The notes under the pieces are model-generated. The model worked only from the letters and a program-made list of their open reading frames with translations. It was not told the origin of the DNA and ran no database searches. Of a DNA stretch of 64,000 nucleotides, positions 44,446 through 54,690 are shown piece by piece. The position numbers and the translations under genes were made by a program. This stretch comes from Gemmata massiliana (lineage in GTDB: Bacteria > Planctomycetota > Planctomycetia > Gemmatales > Gemmataceae): contig HG799466.1 of assembly GCA_000531095.1 (NCBI GenBank), positions 150,970-214,969 of the forward strand. The letters run 5' to 3'. Numbering within the stretch: position 1 is the stretch's first letter; each line of letters starts with the position of its first letter.

Positions 44446-45717
44446 CTATTCCTTCGTGCCGACACAGTACAGCATCTTGCGGCCCTTGAGAAACAGTTTG
44501 CCGTCCGCGATCGCGGGGGAGGCGGGCGCGTCGTCGCCGAGATCGTTGATCGAAAGCACCTCGAACTTCTCACTGGCCTGGATGACAAACGTCTTCCCGG
44601 CGCTCGCGAAGTAGACGCGCCCGCCCGGGGCCGCGACCGGGCTCGCGTGAATCGAAACACCCGCGAGCCCCTCGCTATACAGCACTTCGCCGTTGGAGAG
44701 TTTGAGGCACTTCAGAACCCCCGGCGAGTGTAACCGGTACAGGTGCTCGCCGACGATGACCGGCGACCCGTACCCTTCGGGCATCGTCCCGGTCTTCCAC
44801 TTCAGATTGGTTTTGGTGACGTCGCCCGAACCGGTGGGATCGACCGCGACGCCGGTTCCCCCGCGCCCGCTATCAAGGTACACCAGCCCGCCACCGAGTA
44901 CAGGCGAGACGGTATCGCCGCTCGCGGTACAGGACCACACCACCTTGCCGGTACCGGGATCGACACCCTGTAGCGCATTCGATGCGGCCACGAGCAACTG
45001 TTTCTTCCCGCCGATGTCCGCGAGCACCGGCGTGCTGTGTGCGAAACCGTGCGCCGGCCGAAGTTGCTCCCATTTCACGTCGCCGGTCTTGCGGTCGAAG
45101 CCGATCAACCGCGACTGTTTGTCGGTCTGGTCGCACTGCATCACCACTGTGTCGCCGACGAGTACCGGACTGGCCGCGAGCGCGACATCGAACTTGAATG
45201 GTTTGATTTCCTTCCGCCAGAGCTGCTTGCCGTCGCGATCGAGCGCCGCGATGACGGACGACCCGAACACCACATAGACGCGATCGTCGTCCGCGGCGGG
45301 CGTGGGCGCGGTGTAACCGCCGCGGAGGTCGGCGAAGGTCCACGGCCCCGGTTCGATCTTCACGTCCCAGAGCCGTTTGCCGTCATCCGCGCGGTAGCAC
45401 GCGACGTGGTGCTCGGGTTGCTGTTTGGGGTCGATCTTCCCGGGCCAGTAGCTCACGGTGACGAACACGCGCCCGCGGTACACGATGGGGCTGGACTGGT
45501 TCTGATCCTGCGCGGCCTTCTCTTCGGTGCCCGGTAGCGGCGATTTCCAACGCACGTTCTCGCCGGTCTTGCCGTTCCAGGTGAGCGGTAGGTTCTTGTC
45601 GTCCGTCTGGCCCATTCCGGTCGACCCGCGCCACCCCGACCAATCAGCGGCAGTAGCAACCCCCGCACTCGCGACGCAAACGAGAAGCACCAGGAGCCTT
45701 GACCGCAAGGCGAGCAT
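44446..45717 (-). CDS. Exported PQQ-like beta-propeller (outer-membrane assembly BamB-like) protein
   Basis: 423 residues from ATG 45717; a longer frame to 45942 lacks coding character. Signal peptide LLVLLVCVASAGVATAAD, then DWSGWRGSTGMGQTDDKNLP with PQQ-type blades ending in KTGDVKWEQL and GTGKVVWSC. Proteins of this kind are frequent in planctomycetes, with a WRGPxxxG start. Binding partner unknown; the WSGWRG motif is the Trp-docking start. Confidence 0.85.
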   Translation of the reverse strand: MLALRSRLLVLLVCVASAGVATAADWSGWRGSTGMGQTDDKNLPLTWNGKTGENVRWKSPLPGTEEKAAQDQNQSSPIVYRGRVFVTVSYWPGKIDPKQQPEHHVACYRADDGKRLWDVKIEPGPWTFADLRGGYTAPTPAADDDRVYVVFGSSVIAALDRDGKQLWRKEIKPFKFDVALAASPVLVGDTVVMQCDQTDKQSRLIGFDRKTGDVKWEQLRPAHGFAHSTPVLADIGGKKQLLVAASNALQGVDPGTGKVVWSCTASGDTVSPVLGGGLVYLDSGRGGTGVAVDPTGSGDVTKTNLKWKTGTMPEGYGSPVIVGEHLYRLHSPGVLKCLKLSNGEVLYSEGLAGVSIHASPVAAPGGRVYFASAGKTFVIQASEKFEVLSINDLGDDAPASPAIADGKLFLKGRKMLYCVGTKE

Positions 45718-45808
45718 GTCGGTTACTCGAAGTGGGGAGAGAACAGGCGGGAACGCAACCGAGTGTACCCGCCGATTCGGTGAGGAGCAACGATCCGGCG
45801 CCGCGGTG

Positions 45809-46957
45809 CTAACTGCACTGCATGAAAGCACGGATGTGAGGTTCGCGGTGGTTGCGGCACACGAAAACGTACATTCTTCCCGCGTCGCCGAAAGTGCATC
45901 CGTGAGCGCGGTGAACCGACTCTTGCTCACGAAACCCCGCACTCAAGATAGGGCGGTCTTCGACCGCTACCCACCGCCCCCGGTTACTGCCACCCCATTC
46001 CCAGCTTCCAAATGATAGAAGGTGTTCCATTTTGGCTCCGCAGCCGCAATTTGGGTAGTGCGAGTCCTGAACCCAGTCTGGATAGCCGCCGACTTTGGTA
46101 CCCTCGGTCGTACTGAGCCAGAATTGATACAAGTCATCTGCACCAGCAGGAGGCCGAAGCTCTCGAGCTGCGGGTTGACTCTGAGCGACCGCGAGAGCGG
46201 CGCAAAGGTTTGGGCTTTTGTTCCCTTCGATGTCGTACCCAATCCCGGCAGGGTGGAACTCAAACGGGTCCGGGTACTCGGTCACGCGCTCGGGGTAAAG
46301 CACGCACAGACGCGGGAAGTACCCGTACTCGACATCGGCCGGCTCAGGCGCGGCGGCAAGCGTCCGCTTCACGCTCGCGCGCTTGCGCCAGTAGACGGCC
46401 GGCTTCGGGCAGTACATATCGTCTTCGTCATGTCCCTGCGGGCACCACAACAGTTGGAATAAGTCCGTGCCGGTTGGAAAGCCGAGTTCGGGCACATCCT
46501 CTTTGCGAAGTTGCAACGCGGTCACATACGGGATGCTGTCGTGAATCGGGCAGACCGGCCACGGTTCATTCTTCGGCCACAGAAACATTCCGCCGATCTT
46601 GCTCGCATCGACCGGCGCTTCACCCGGACGCGGGTGGAGCCTCACGGCGGTCTTCGCCTTGCCGCGCAGGTCCGGTAGCGCCTCCTCCACGTTCACTGGC
46701 GGCGCGGGTGTAGTACAGCGGCGCACCGCCGCGAGCCAAGCGGGATCGATGCGGCCTGCGAGTTCCGCCATACGCGCGTAAAGCTCGGTACAGGGCTTGT
46801 CGTACCACCACTCGCGGACGAGTTCGACCTGGAGTCGCAGGTATGCGGCGCGGTCCGGTTCACCGTTCTCATCGAGCCAATCGGCGAATGCGAGGCGCGC
46901 GGTGTTGTCGCTGCGGTTCGCAGTGATCGCGTGGAGAAGCGCCGTTTCGGTAGACAT
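45809..46957 (-). CDS. TIGR02996 plus DUF1963-like protein
   Basis: 382 residues. It opens with ARLAFADWLDENGEPDRAAYLRLQVEL, the TIGR02996 element; from about residue 110 a DUF1963 (YwqG-like) domain follows, with GGMFLWPKNEPWPVC and the late VGGYPDWVQD...GCGAKMEHLLSFGSW. YwqG-type proteins are of unknown function. Four Cys near the C-terminus could bind metal. It is 86 bases from the DUF1549 protein's stop. Confidence 0.8.
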   Translation of the reverse strand: MSTETALLHAITANRSDNTARLAFADWLDENGEPDRAAYLRLQVELVREWWYDKPCTELYARMAELAGRIDPAWLAAVRRCTTPAPPVNVEEALPDLRGKAKTAVRLHPRPGEAPVDASKIGGMFLWPKNEPWPVCPIHDSIPYVTALQLRKEDVPELGFPTGTDLFQLLWCPQGHDEDDMYCPKPAVYWRKRASVKRTLAAAPEPADVEYGYFPRLCVLYPERVTEYPDPFEFHPAGIGYDIEGNKSPNLCAALAVAQSQPAARELRPPAGADDLYQFWLSTTEGTKVGGYPDWVQDSHYPNCGCGAKMEHLLSFGSWEWGGSNRGRWVAVEDRPILSAGFREQESVHRAHGCTFGDAGRMYVFVCRNHREPHIRAFMQCS

Positions 46958-46981
46958 CGCGATTCACCCCACCGCATAAAG

Positions 46982-47015
46982 AAAGGCCCGGGGGACGGAC
47001 GTCCCCCGGGCCTTT
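46982..47015 (-). terminator. Rho-independent terminator
   Basis: Perfect 15-base arms (46982-46996 / 47001-47015), 4-base loop, then CTTTCTTT on the minus strand. It ends the DUF1549/DUF1553 gene at 47044 just before the next start. Confidence 0.9.
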
Positions 47016-47043
47016 CAAGTTACCACATCAGCGCCGGAACGCA

Positions 47044-49566
47044 TTACTGGTTGAACCAGAACTCCTTGGTGTTCACCAGCGCCCAGAGGATGTTCTCGTA
47101 GGCGGTCTTCTTGCCCACAGCGCCCCCCTTGGCTTCGAGTTTCTTGATGTGCTCGATGGCCCCGTCGAGGTCGTCTTTTGTTGGCTTGCGGGCGAACGCC
47201 CACAGGAACAGGTCCGCTACCTTCTCTTCGTCCGATCGCTTGTCGTCCGCTCGGGTGAGCGCGTCCACGCGCCCGCCGTCGCGCTTGATCTTGCCCTCCA
47301 CCTCGTCGCTGTTGAGCATGTGCAGCACGGCCGCGAGGTTCGCTTCGCTCACGCGCTCGCACTCGCACGCACTGATGCGCTGGGGCCGCCCGTTCACGTC
47401 CAGGAAGTACGACTGGAACGACTCGTCCGGTAGCATGATCGCCCGGTTCGGGGCGTTCTTGTCCGCCGGCAGCCCGTTGAACCGCGACGGGCTGTCGGTC
47501 ACCTGACAGAGCGCGTCGAGCAGCACTTCCGCCTGGAGGCGCCGCGGGTAGTAGCGGGCGTATGTCTGCTTGTCGTGCTTGTTGAAGTCGTTCGGCGCGC
47601 TGCTCAATTGGTACGTCCGGCTCTTGCAGATCGTCTTGATGAGCGTCTTCAGGCTGTACTTGTTGTCCACCAGGTTCTTCGCAAGCGCATCGAGCAGTTC
47701 GGGGTTCGAGGGCGGGTTAGTGATCCGCATGTCGTCGAGCGGGTCGACGATCCCGCGCCCGAAGAAGTGCGCCCAGTACCGGTTCGCCACCGTCTTCGCG
47801 AAGAACGGGTTTTTCGTATCCACCATCCAGTCCACGAGCTTTTGCCGCGGGTCATCGTCGGTGGAAACGGTCATCGGGGCCGCGTCGAGCGGCTTCGGCT
47901 CGGCGGGCTTCTGCGTGCGCTTGTTCTGTACGTTCCCGATGGTGCGGATGTAGATCGTCTGAACCCGGTTGTCCTGGCGGTTCGGGTCGGCACTGGGCAC
48001 GCGCACCTCTTTGCGCCCCACCCGGCCGTAGAACGCGGCCAGCCCCCAATAATCGTCCTGTGACCACTTCTCGTAGGGGTGGTGGTGGCAGTTCGCGCAC
48101 GCCAACCGCTGCCCCAAAAACACCTGGCTCACGTCGTCCACAAACTGCTCGGCCTTCTCGACCTCCTTGTACCACACGGTCGGCGGACTCTTGCGCTCGT
48201 CGCCACTGGACGCGATGATCGCCCGCGCGAAGTCGCTGTACGGCGTATCCGCAGCGACCTGTTCGCGAATCCATTCGTGGAACGCGAACGTGCCCGGCGC
48301 CCGATCGGATTGCTGCCGGCGCTTCACACGGAGGATGTCGGCCCATTTGTTCGCGAAGTAGTAGGCGTATTCCGACGAGTCGAGGAGCTTGTCGACCAGT
48401 TTGTCACGCTTCGCCGGGTCCGGGTCCGCGGCGAACGCGAGAACGTCCTTGGGCGCGGGCAGCGACCCGGTGATATCGATCGACACGCGCCGGATGAACT
48501 GCTCGTCGCTGCACAGTTCAGAAGGAACCAGCCCGAGTTCCTTCCACTTTTTGGCCGTGAACTTATCGACCACGGTTTTCTCAGCAAAAGACCACTCGGG
48601 TGTCTTCACGCCGAGCGGCACCGTGGCGCGGAACACCGCGACCATCCCCTGGTACCGAGCCATCACCGCAGCTTCGCCGCTCATAGCAAGCGTGCGAACC
48701 AGCCCGCGTTCCTCGACCGTAGCAATTTCCGGATCGTTGCTCTCGTACTGTGCCCGGCGCGTGATGTCCTCGACCGTGCCGTCGGTGTAGTGCGCGTACA
48801 CCGCGAACTGCTGCTTGCTCTGCCGGCTCAGCACGCGGTGCTCGGGATACACACTAATCTTGGTAACTTTGGGATCTTTCTCGTCGCCCCACGGCATCCC
48901 GGCCGCGATCCAGCGCCGCACGAGTTTGTACTCGTCCGAATCGGGGTCCATCTTCTTACCGCCGCCGTGCGGCGCCCGCCCGGTCGCCTTCATCAGAAAG
49001 AGGCTCGCGTCCGGGTTCGCGGGGAACAGCCGCCGACCGCGTGCCTCTTTCACGAGTGTCATGAAGTCGAGGTCCGGCTCGAACCCGAGCAGCGACAGCC
49101 GAAACCCGTTCTGCCCCGCGAGTTTGCCGTGGCAGCCACCCGAGTTGCACCCGAGCTTCGTGAAAATCGGCACCACCTGGTTCGTGAAGTTCAGCGGCAA
49201 CTTCTCGCCCAGGCTCTTGACCCCGAGCGGCACCCGCGCGGTCTGCCCTCCGAACGTCACCACCACTTCCGACGAACCGTTCGCACGCGGAACGACGCGC
49301 CCGCCGGCAAGCACGGTAGCCAATTTCCCGTCGGCAACGGCGTAAGTCGCGTCGGGAGTGAGATCCACCAGACGCCCGTCGGCCAGAGTGCCCGTCACGA
49401 CGAGCTGCGTCGCGTCGTCGGCCCCGGTCAGGGTCACTTTTGCCGGGTGAATCGCGAGACTCTTCACATCAGACGGGTTGATTTCGGCGGCGCCGGCCCG
49501 GGTTGTAACTCCTTGCGTCGCAACACAGGCGAGGAGAGCGGCCCAAAGTTGGACGTGCTTCGGCAT
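47044..49566 (-). CDS. Planctomycete DUF1549/DUF1553 protein with Ig-like and cytochrome-like parts
   Basis: 840 residues from ATG 49566. Signal peptide LLACVATQGVTTRAGAAE. Ig-like BIG2-type segment (KVTLTGADDATQLVVTGTLADGRLV) at 40-115; a heme-c-type CNSGGCHG near 140; a second Ig-like region; DUF1549 with RRVSIDITGSLPAPKDV...ANCHHHPYEKW; then DUF1553 (NRYWAHFFGRGIVDPLDD). Such proteins are abundant and exported in planctomycetes; an electron-transfer or polysaccharide role is speculated. The CHG heme site (CxxxxCHG form) is unusual. Confidence 0.9.
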   Translation of the reverse strand: MPKHVQLWAALLACVATQGVTTRAGAAEINPSDVKSLAIHPAKVTLTGADDATQLVVTGTLADGRLVDLTPDATYAVADGKLATVLAGGRVVPRANGSSEVVVTFGGQTARVPLGVKSLGEKLPLNFTNQVVPIFTKLGCNSGGCHGKLAGQNGFRLSLLGFEPDLDFMTLVKEARGRRLFPANPDASLFLMKATGRAPHGGGKKMDPDSDEYKLVRRWIAAGMPWGDEKDPKVTKISVYPEHRVLSRQSKQQFAVYAHYTDGTVEDITRRAQYESNDPEIATVEERGLVRTLAMSGEAAVMARYQGMVAVFRATVPLGVKTPEWSFAEKTVVDKFTAKKWKELGLVPSELCSDEQFIRRVSIDITGSLPAPKDVLAFAADPDPAKRDKLVDKLLDSSEYAYYFANKWADILRVKRRQQSDRAPGTFAFHEWIREQVAADTPYSDFARAIIASSGDERKSPPTVWYKEVEKAEQFVDDVSQVFLGQRLACANCHHHPYEKWSQDDYWGLAAFYGRVGRKEVRVPSADPNRQDNRVQTIYIRTIGNVQNKRTQKPAEPKPLDAAPMTVSTDDDPRQKLVDWMVDTKNPFFAKTVANRYWAHFFGRGIVDPLDDMRITNPPSNPELLDALAKNLVDNKYSLKTLIKTICKSRTYQLSSAPNDFNKHDKQTYARYYPRRLQAEVLLDALCQVTDSPSRFNGLPADKNAPNRAIMLPDESFQSYFLDVNGRPQRISACECERVSEANLAAVLHMLNSDEVEGKIKRDGGRVDALTRADDKRSDEEKVADLFLWAFARKPTKDDLDGAIEHIKKLEAKGGAVGKKTAYENILWALVNTKEFWFNQ

Positions 49567-49719
49567 GGGATGAGACCCTCGATTGGGGTAACGATCGGTG
49601 GGTGCGGACGTTCGGCGGAGTGTTCGTGGCAGGTTGGTGTGATTGTCGCTTACGTAAAGCCACAGTGCAAGTGGGAGCAATAGAAAGCGAGGAGGCACTC
49701 CCAAACGCGGACCGACACC

Positions 49720-50037
49720 ATGAGCGAGTATCTGTGTCTCACACTGATTGCCGAAGCGGGCGAAACCGAGAGCGCGTTCAAGGCGCGGCTCACCGCGTTC
49801 TGGTCACACGTCATCCGCACGCTGCCCGATACGTATGAAGCCGTGTACGCAGAAGCGAAGCACTTCGACTCGACCGGTGGTCGCGTGTCGCGCCAGTACA
49901 TGGTAGAAGCAGACGCCACCACCGCAGTAACCGAAGCACTGGTTCAGCAAGGAATTGCGACCGCACCCGTAGATGCAGACGACATCTACACGAAGTACGA
50001 AGCGAGCGGGAGCGAATGGTTCCAAATCGACCACTGA
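49720..50037 (+). CDS. Hypothetical protein
   Basis: 105 residues, soluble, acidic. Begins SEYLCLTLIAEAGETES. No domain is recognised. It is 153 bases divergent from the DUF1549 gene and 102 bases before a toxin-antitoxin-like pair. Confidence 0.65.
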   Translation: MSEYLCLTLIAEAGETESAFKARLTAFWSHVIRTLPDTYEAVYAEAKHFDSTGGRVSRQYMVEADATTAVTEALVQQGIATAPVDADDIYTKYEASGSEWFQIDH

Positions 50038-50139
50038 AATTTGATTAGATCGCGTTACTCTCTGTGCGAGAGGCACTAGCGCTTTGCGGCCGGTCTGTTA
50101 AAATGGCGCAACCAGTCGAGGTGCATAACGGAGGCCGCC

Positions 50140-50427
50140 ATGCCGGAACTGACGCTCGCGGTGCTCGCCGCTCGGATCGAATCATTGGAACGGAAGGTCG
50201 AAGAACTCGTGTGTTCTCAAGCCGATCCACCAGGAACAGTCGGTGACGAGCAATCCGACGATCCTGAAGCGATCGCGCGCTGGGTCGCGGCATTCGACGC
50301 GATCCCCCCTCTTCAGATGCCATCCGAGGAAGAGGCCGCGTGGCAGACCGTGCGTGTAGAACAAAAGCGCACCGATTCTGCGGCGTTTGATCGGCTCGCA
50401 TCGAATCTGCCGGGGGACAACACGTGA
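50140..50427 (+). CDS. Antitoxin-like partner of the PIN toxin
   Basis: 95 residues. The start LTLAVLAARIESLERKVEELV is a leucine-zipper coiled coil, followed by an acidic C-terminus. GGAGG precedes the ATG. The last bases overlap the next start (GTGA at 50424-50427), as in TA operons. No DNA-binding fold is evident, so it may be a coiled-coil antitoxin. Confidence 0.65.
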   Translation: MPELTLAVLAARIESLERKVEELVCSQADPPGTVGDEQSDDPEAIARWVAAFDAIPPLQMPSEEEAAWQTVRVEQKRTDSAAFDRLASNLPGDNT

Positions 50428-50832
50428 GCCGCTTTTTGTTGGACACCAATGCGGTTGCGGATTGTGTGTTCCGACGGCGCGGTGTCCACGAACGGGTTCG
50501 GACGGCTTGCCGGGCACAAAATTGGCAGTGGAATACCGGTGCTTGCGGAACTCTGTGCGGGGATTGAATATAGCGCGACCCGTGACGTCAACATGGACGT
50601 GTTAAACCGAAATATCGGCCTCTTCCGTCTGTGGCCTTTCACCGCGGAAGCTGCTCGTGAGTACGGCCGTTTGTACGCCGCGCTTCGGCGGACCGGCCGC
50701 ACGATTCAAACTGTGGACCTGATGATCGCCGCAATCGCACTAGCACTCGGCGGCTGCACAGTTGTTACTTCGGACTCGGATTTGTCTGCGATCCCGCGAT
50801 TGAATGTTGTGAATTGGGCAGCAGTTACTTAA
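50424..50832 (+). CDS. VapC-type PIN-domain toxin, frameshifted
   Basis: About 135 residues if one extra base is removed. The first frame gives SRFLLDTNAVADCVF (first PIN Asp). From about 50510 the continuing frame gives IPVLAELCAGIEYS (Glu), IQTVDLMIAAIALALG and VVTSDSDLSAIP (C-terminal acidic residues). All the conserved acidic residues of a PIN RNase are thus present but split across two frames. The break lies near TTGCCGGGC (about 50504-50512). Either a decayed toxin or a sequencing slip. Confidence 0.75.
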
Positions 50833-50925
50833 TACGGTATTCGTTCCGCAGTGTGGCCCTGTCGACTGGTTCCATACCGCTTTCGGGTGTGTTATCCTGG
50901 GGCTTCCTTCCGACCGAGAGCCGCC

Positions 50926-52404
50926 ATGAGCGACACCGGTGACCGGCCCCCGACCGACACAGTGCCTGAACCCGCGCCCCTCGACATCCCTCAACCGGAG
51001 GTCCGTACCCGGTTCGCGCCCGGTGATCCGCTACCCAACCTGGAAATGTGGGTTCTCGAACGGTGGCTCGGGGGCGGCGGGTTCGGCGAGGTCTGGCTCG
51101 CCCGGCACGAGCGCAAGGGCGTGGCCGCCGTCAAGTTCTGCACCGACCCGACCGCCCGACACCAGCTCGTTACCCACGAGCGAACTGTCGTCGCGCGTGT
51201 AATGAAGCACGGCGATCACCCGAACATCGTTCCACTGCTCGAGTGCAACCTCAGTGGGGACATTCCCTGGCTCATGTACGAGTTCGTCGAGGGCGGCACG
51301 CTGGCCGAGGCGGTCGAGGAATGGAGTAAACTTCCGGCCCCGCGCCGGCTCGGTCGGACCGTGCGCGTGCTCCACACCATCGCCAGCGCGATGGCCAAGT
51401 TCCACCAACTCACCCCGCCGCTCGTTCACCGCGACCTGAAGCCGCAGAACGTGCTGATGTCGCAGGGCGTTCCGCGCATCACCGACTTCGGCATCGGCGG
51501 TGTGGCCGCGGAAGCGGCCCAGTCCGATCGGCCGGAAGCCAACACCAGCATCCTGGCCCGCGTGCCGACGCTCCTCCGGGCGATGGGGAGTTCGCGCTAC
51601 GCGCCCCAGGAGCAGCTTTTCGGCAGCCCTCCGAACCCGCGCGACGACGTGTTCGCGATCGGCGTCCTGGCGTACCAGATGATGCTCAGCGACCTGACCG
51701 CCATCCCCGGCCCGGACGCCGCGGCCGAGTTGCGCGCGCTGAAGATCCCCGTGGAACTGGCGGCGCTCATCGTGCGGAGCGTGGCGTTCGACCCGGAACG
51801 GCGCCCCAAGGACGCGACCGAGTGGGAAGCAAAGCTCACGGCTCTGCTGCAAAAGAAAACGGTCTCGCGCTCGCCGGCCCCAAACCCGGGCGAGTCGCGT
51901 GACGACCCGACGGAAGAACTCGAGGTACCCAACGCCTCGGACTCGAGCGGGTCCATTGTGACGCAAATGCTCGACGTCCCCGCGCGCGGGCGCTGGTACT
52001 CGCGCCCGGCCGGCAAGTCCGGAGTCGAATGGCGCATCGTCGCGACCACGCCCGCAGAGGTGCGGCTCGCGACCGGCGAATTGTACCGGTTCTCGATCAA
52101 GTCCACCGCGACCGAAAAGGATGTGGCCGCGCTCGCCGTTTTGGGCGGGCTGCGCTCGCTCTATTACCTAAATCTGTCGTACTGCGCCGGTGTCACAGAC
52201 GCCGGTTTAACACAACTCAAAAACTTCACTCACTTACGGCAACTGTTCTTGCGCGCGTGCCCCAACATCACCGACGCCGGGTTGGTTAACGTGTACGGTC
52301 TTACGCACCTCCGCACGCTCGAACTGACCGACTGCCCGAAGCTCACCTCCGCTGCGATCGACGCCGTTCAAAAGGCACTGCCGAAGTGCAAAATCCAGCG
52401 CTGA
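50926..52404 (+). CDS. Serine/threonine protein kinase fused to leucine-rich repeats
   Basis: 492 residues. Kinase domain at about 40-300: glycine loop GGGGFGEVW, AAVKFC (Lys), HRDLKPQNVL and TDFGIGG. A Ser/Pro linker follows, then C-terminal LRRs at roughly 410-490 (LRSLYYLNLSYCAGVTDAGL, LRTLELTDCPKLTSAAI) of the RNI/cysteine-containing type. No membrane helix, so it is soluble. Kinase-repeat fusions are common in planctomycetes. Targets unknown. Confidence 0.92.
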   Translation: MSDTGDRPPTDTVPEPAPLDIPQPEVRTRFAPGDPLPNLEMWVLERWLGGGGFGEVWLARHERKGVAAVKFCTDPTARHQLVTHERTVVARVMKHGDHPNIVPLLECNLSGDIPWLMYEFVEGGTLAEAVEEWSKLPAPRRLGRTVRVLHTIASAMAKFHQLTPPLVHRDLKPQNVLMSQGVPRITDFGIGGVAAEAAQSDRPEANTSILARVPTLLRAMGSSRYAPQEQLFGSPPNPRDDVFAIGVLAYQMMLSDLTAIPGPDAAAELRALKIPVELAALIVRSVAFDPERRPKDATEWEAKLTALLQKKTVSRSPAPNPGESRDDPTEELEVPNASDSSGSIVTQMLDVPARGRWYSRPAGKSGVEWRIVATTPAEVRLATGELYRFSIKSTATEKDVAALAVLGGLRSLYYLNLSYCAGVTDAGLTQLKNFTHLRQLFLRACPNITDAGLVNVYGLTHLRTLELTDCPKLTSAAIDAVQKALPKCKIQR

Positions 52405-52448
52405 TCGTGGCGCAATTGGACACTCGCCTTAACGGTGGATGCCGCCCG

Positions 52449-54397
52449 TTATTTCTCCAGTCCACTGAGTGGTCCCCCGCGTGCGAACAGTGCATCCACG
52501 CGCCGGGTAACGGCCGGGTCCGCGTCAAGTGGGGGCGGCATGTGCGGTTTCAGTCGCGCGTCGATGACGAGCGGGCCGCGGCACCCCCAGTGCTTGTGTC
52601 GCGTGGACGCCTCCACACCGTGGACGTCGGTCGCGGGATCGGAGCGCGTGAACACAGCCCACAAGAAGTTATTCAGCGTGCGCGCGACGAATTCGCTGTC
52701 ATCGACCACGACGATAACGGGAAGCCCTTCAAATGCGGAATGTGAAGCACGAAACGCGGCGTTCAGAGAAGTTAAAAGTTGAGCAATGTCTGGGTCTTCG
52801 TCTATTCCACCGGCCCCATTTCGCGCACCACACTTCGGCCCTGAAATGGCCAATACTCCTGGCATCACGAGCCGCGGATCGGCGAACCCGTGGGGCAGGC
52901 TCAGGTTCACGGGCACAGTCGCCCCGAGCGTGCGCCGAGCGGGACCGGCAGCGGCAATTACGAGCTTGCTCCCCGCGTTCAGCCCCAAGCCCGCCGAGTA
53001 ATCGAGCGTGTCAATCGTCGTCCGCGTCTGGAAGTGCAGGTCCGTTTCCGGGTCGAAGCGTTCGAGCAGGTGGCGCAAAAACGCCCCGATATCGTGGATG
53101 TCGAGGTCGGGATTGTCTTCCTTCGCCACGATGAACAGATACTTGGCGAGCGACAACTGCCCCTGCCCCAGAACCGCGTTCGCGAGCGTGAGTAGTTCCT
53201 GCGGGCGCCGGGTGCCGGCATACGGAACGTACCGCTCCGAGCCGATCGCGAGCAGCAGCGGATGAACCCCCGCGGCATCCACCGCGTGGACCGCGTGTAG
53301 GCCGGGAATGACAGTGGGGATGACCGGGCCGGTCAATTCGTGAATCAGCTCGCCGAAGGTCGTGTCTTCCTGTGGGGGCCGACCGACCACCGTAAAAGGC
53401 CAGATTGCCCCGGGTCGGTGGTACACCGCGTCCACCGTCATGACGGGGAAGTCGTGCGTCAGACTGTAGTAGCCGAGGTGATCGCCGAACGGTCCCTCCG
53501 GCTTCGTCCGCGTCGGGTCGATCCACCCCGAAATGACGAAATCGGCCTCTGCGGGAAGGGGGAGAGAGAACCCCTCCCCAACCCCTCCCCCAAGGGGAGA
53601 GGGGCATTCAAAGCCCCCTTCCTTCTTAGGGAAGGGGTTGGGGGGTTAGGTCGTACCATCGTGAGCCTGCGCCCTCCCAGCGCGCCCGCGAACGCCAGTT
53701 CCGGCAGCCCTTCGGGTAGCGGCATCACGGCCGCGACCGCCAGCGCGGGCGGTCCGCCCACGATCACGTTCACGCGCAAGCGCTCCCCGCGCCGAACCGC
53801 CGCCGCGTGGTGCGCGCCGATGCCGCGGTGGATCTGGTAGTGCAGCCCCACTTCGCGGTCCGGCTCGAACTCGTTGCCGCTCAACTGCACGCGGTACATT
53901 CCGAGGTTCGACTTCATCCAACCGGGGGTGTCCGGGTGCTCGGTGTACACTTGGGGGAGCGTCACGAATGCCCCGCCATCGAGCGGCCAACACTTCAATT
54001 GCGGGAGTTGCGAAACGGTCGTGGTGTGCTTGAGGATCGGCCCGGAGCGCACGAACTTGGGGCGCAAGCGCCACGCCAAAAGAGGCAGGTTCCAGTACCG
54101 CCACGGACGCTTGCGGGCGTTCGCGGGATCCGTTTTCAGTTCCACGAGCTTGCGCACATCGTCGAGCGCGTCGCGGAAAAGGAACCGGGCGCGTTCGACT
54201 GTACCAAACAGATTCGACACCATCGGAAACGGCGAACCCTTCGTGCGCGCGAAGTAGATCGCCGGTCCCCCGGTCGCATAAACGCGCCGCTGGATCTCGG
54301 CCGCTTCTAAGTGCGGGTCGATCTCTCGTTCGATGCGGACGAGGTGCCCGGCGCGCTCCAAATCGGCAACAGCAGCAGAGAGGTTACGGTGGCCCAT
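52449..54397 (-). pseudogene. ubiD: UbiD-family decarboxylase interrupted by a palindromic repeat
   Basis: The N-terminal ~240 codons (54397 down to about 53650) and the C-terminal ~365 codons (about 53560 down to 52449) each match UbiD, which removes a carboxyl group from aromatic acids using prenylated FMN. The N-part has GGPAIYFARTKGSPFPMVSNLFGT and NLGMYRVQLSG. The C-part resumes at EADFVISGWIDPTRTKPEGPFGDHLG. Between them lies about 100 bases carrying a C/G-rich palindrome, and the frames differ by two bases. The repeat seems to have entered a loop of the protein. If a homopolymer count is wrong the fusion could be in frame. Confidence 0.85.
53560..53650. repeat. C/G-rich palindromic repeat inside ubiD (family B, copy 2)
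   Basis: On the minus strand AACCCCTTCCCTAAG and CTTGGGGGAGGGGTT are nearly complementary, with two mismatches, over a ~35-base loop. It resembles 20487-20595 in composition and palindromic form. Confidence 0.8.
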
Positions 54398-54690
54398 CGA
54401 TACTCGACTCGCAGAGACCGGCGCGGGCGGAAACAGATAACAAACCGCTTCGGGATAACCCCAGGCAACACCGTGAATTCGCGCCCGGCGCGGACATTTC
54501 GTCCCGGTTACTAACGATTCCGGCCCATTTCAGAAGATTCCTGAACCGACCCGAACAGGGGCCGTATGTTTCCCACCCCGAACGTTTGGAACCGGCCCGG
54601 TTCGGGCTTATGGTAGCGTATGAACCCGACCCCGGGTTTCGCCCAACTTGGTCGCGTGCCCCGCGAACCGAACTCCGCCTGGATCGTCGA

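Noticed and set aside
46982-47015. Mobile-element end or family A/B palindrome
   Set aside because: A perfect stem with a T-rich tail just after a stop codon is an ordinary terminator.
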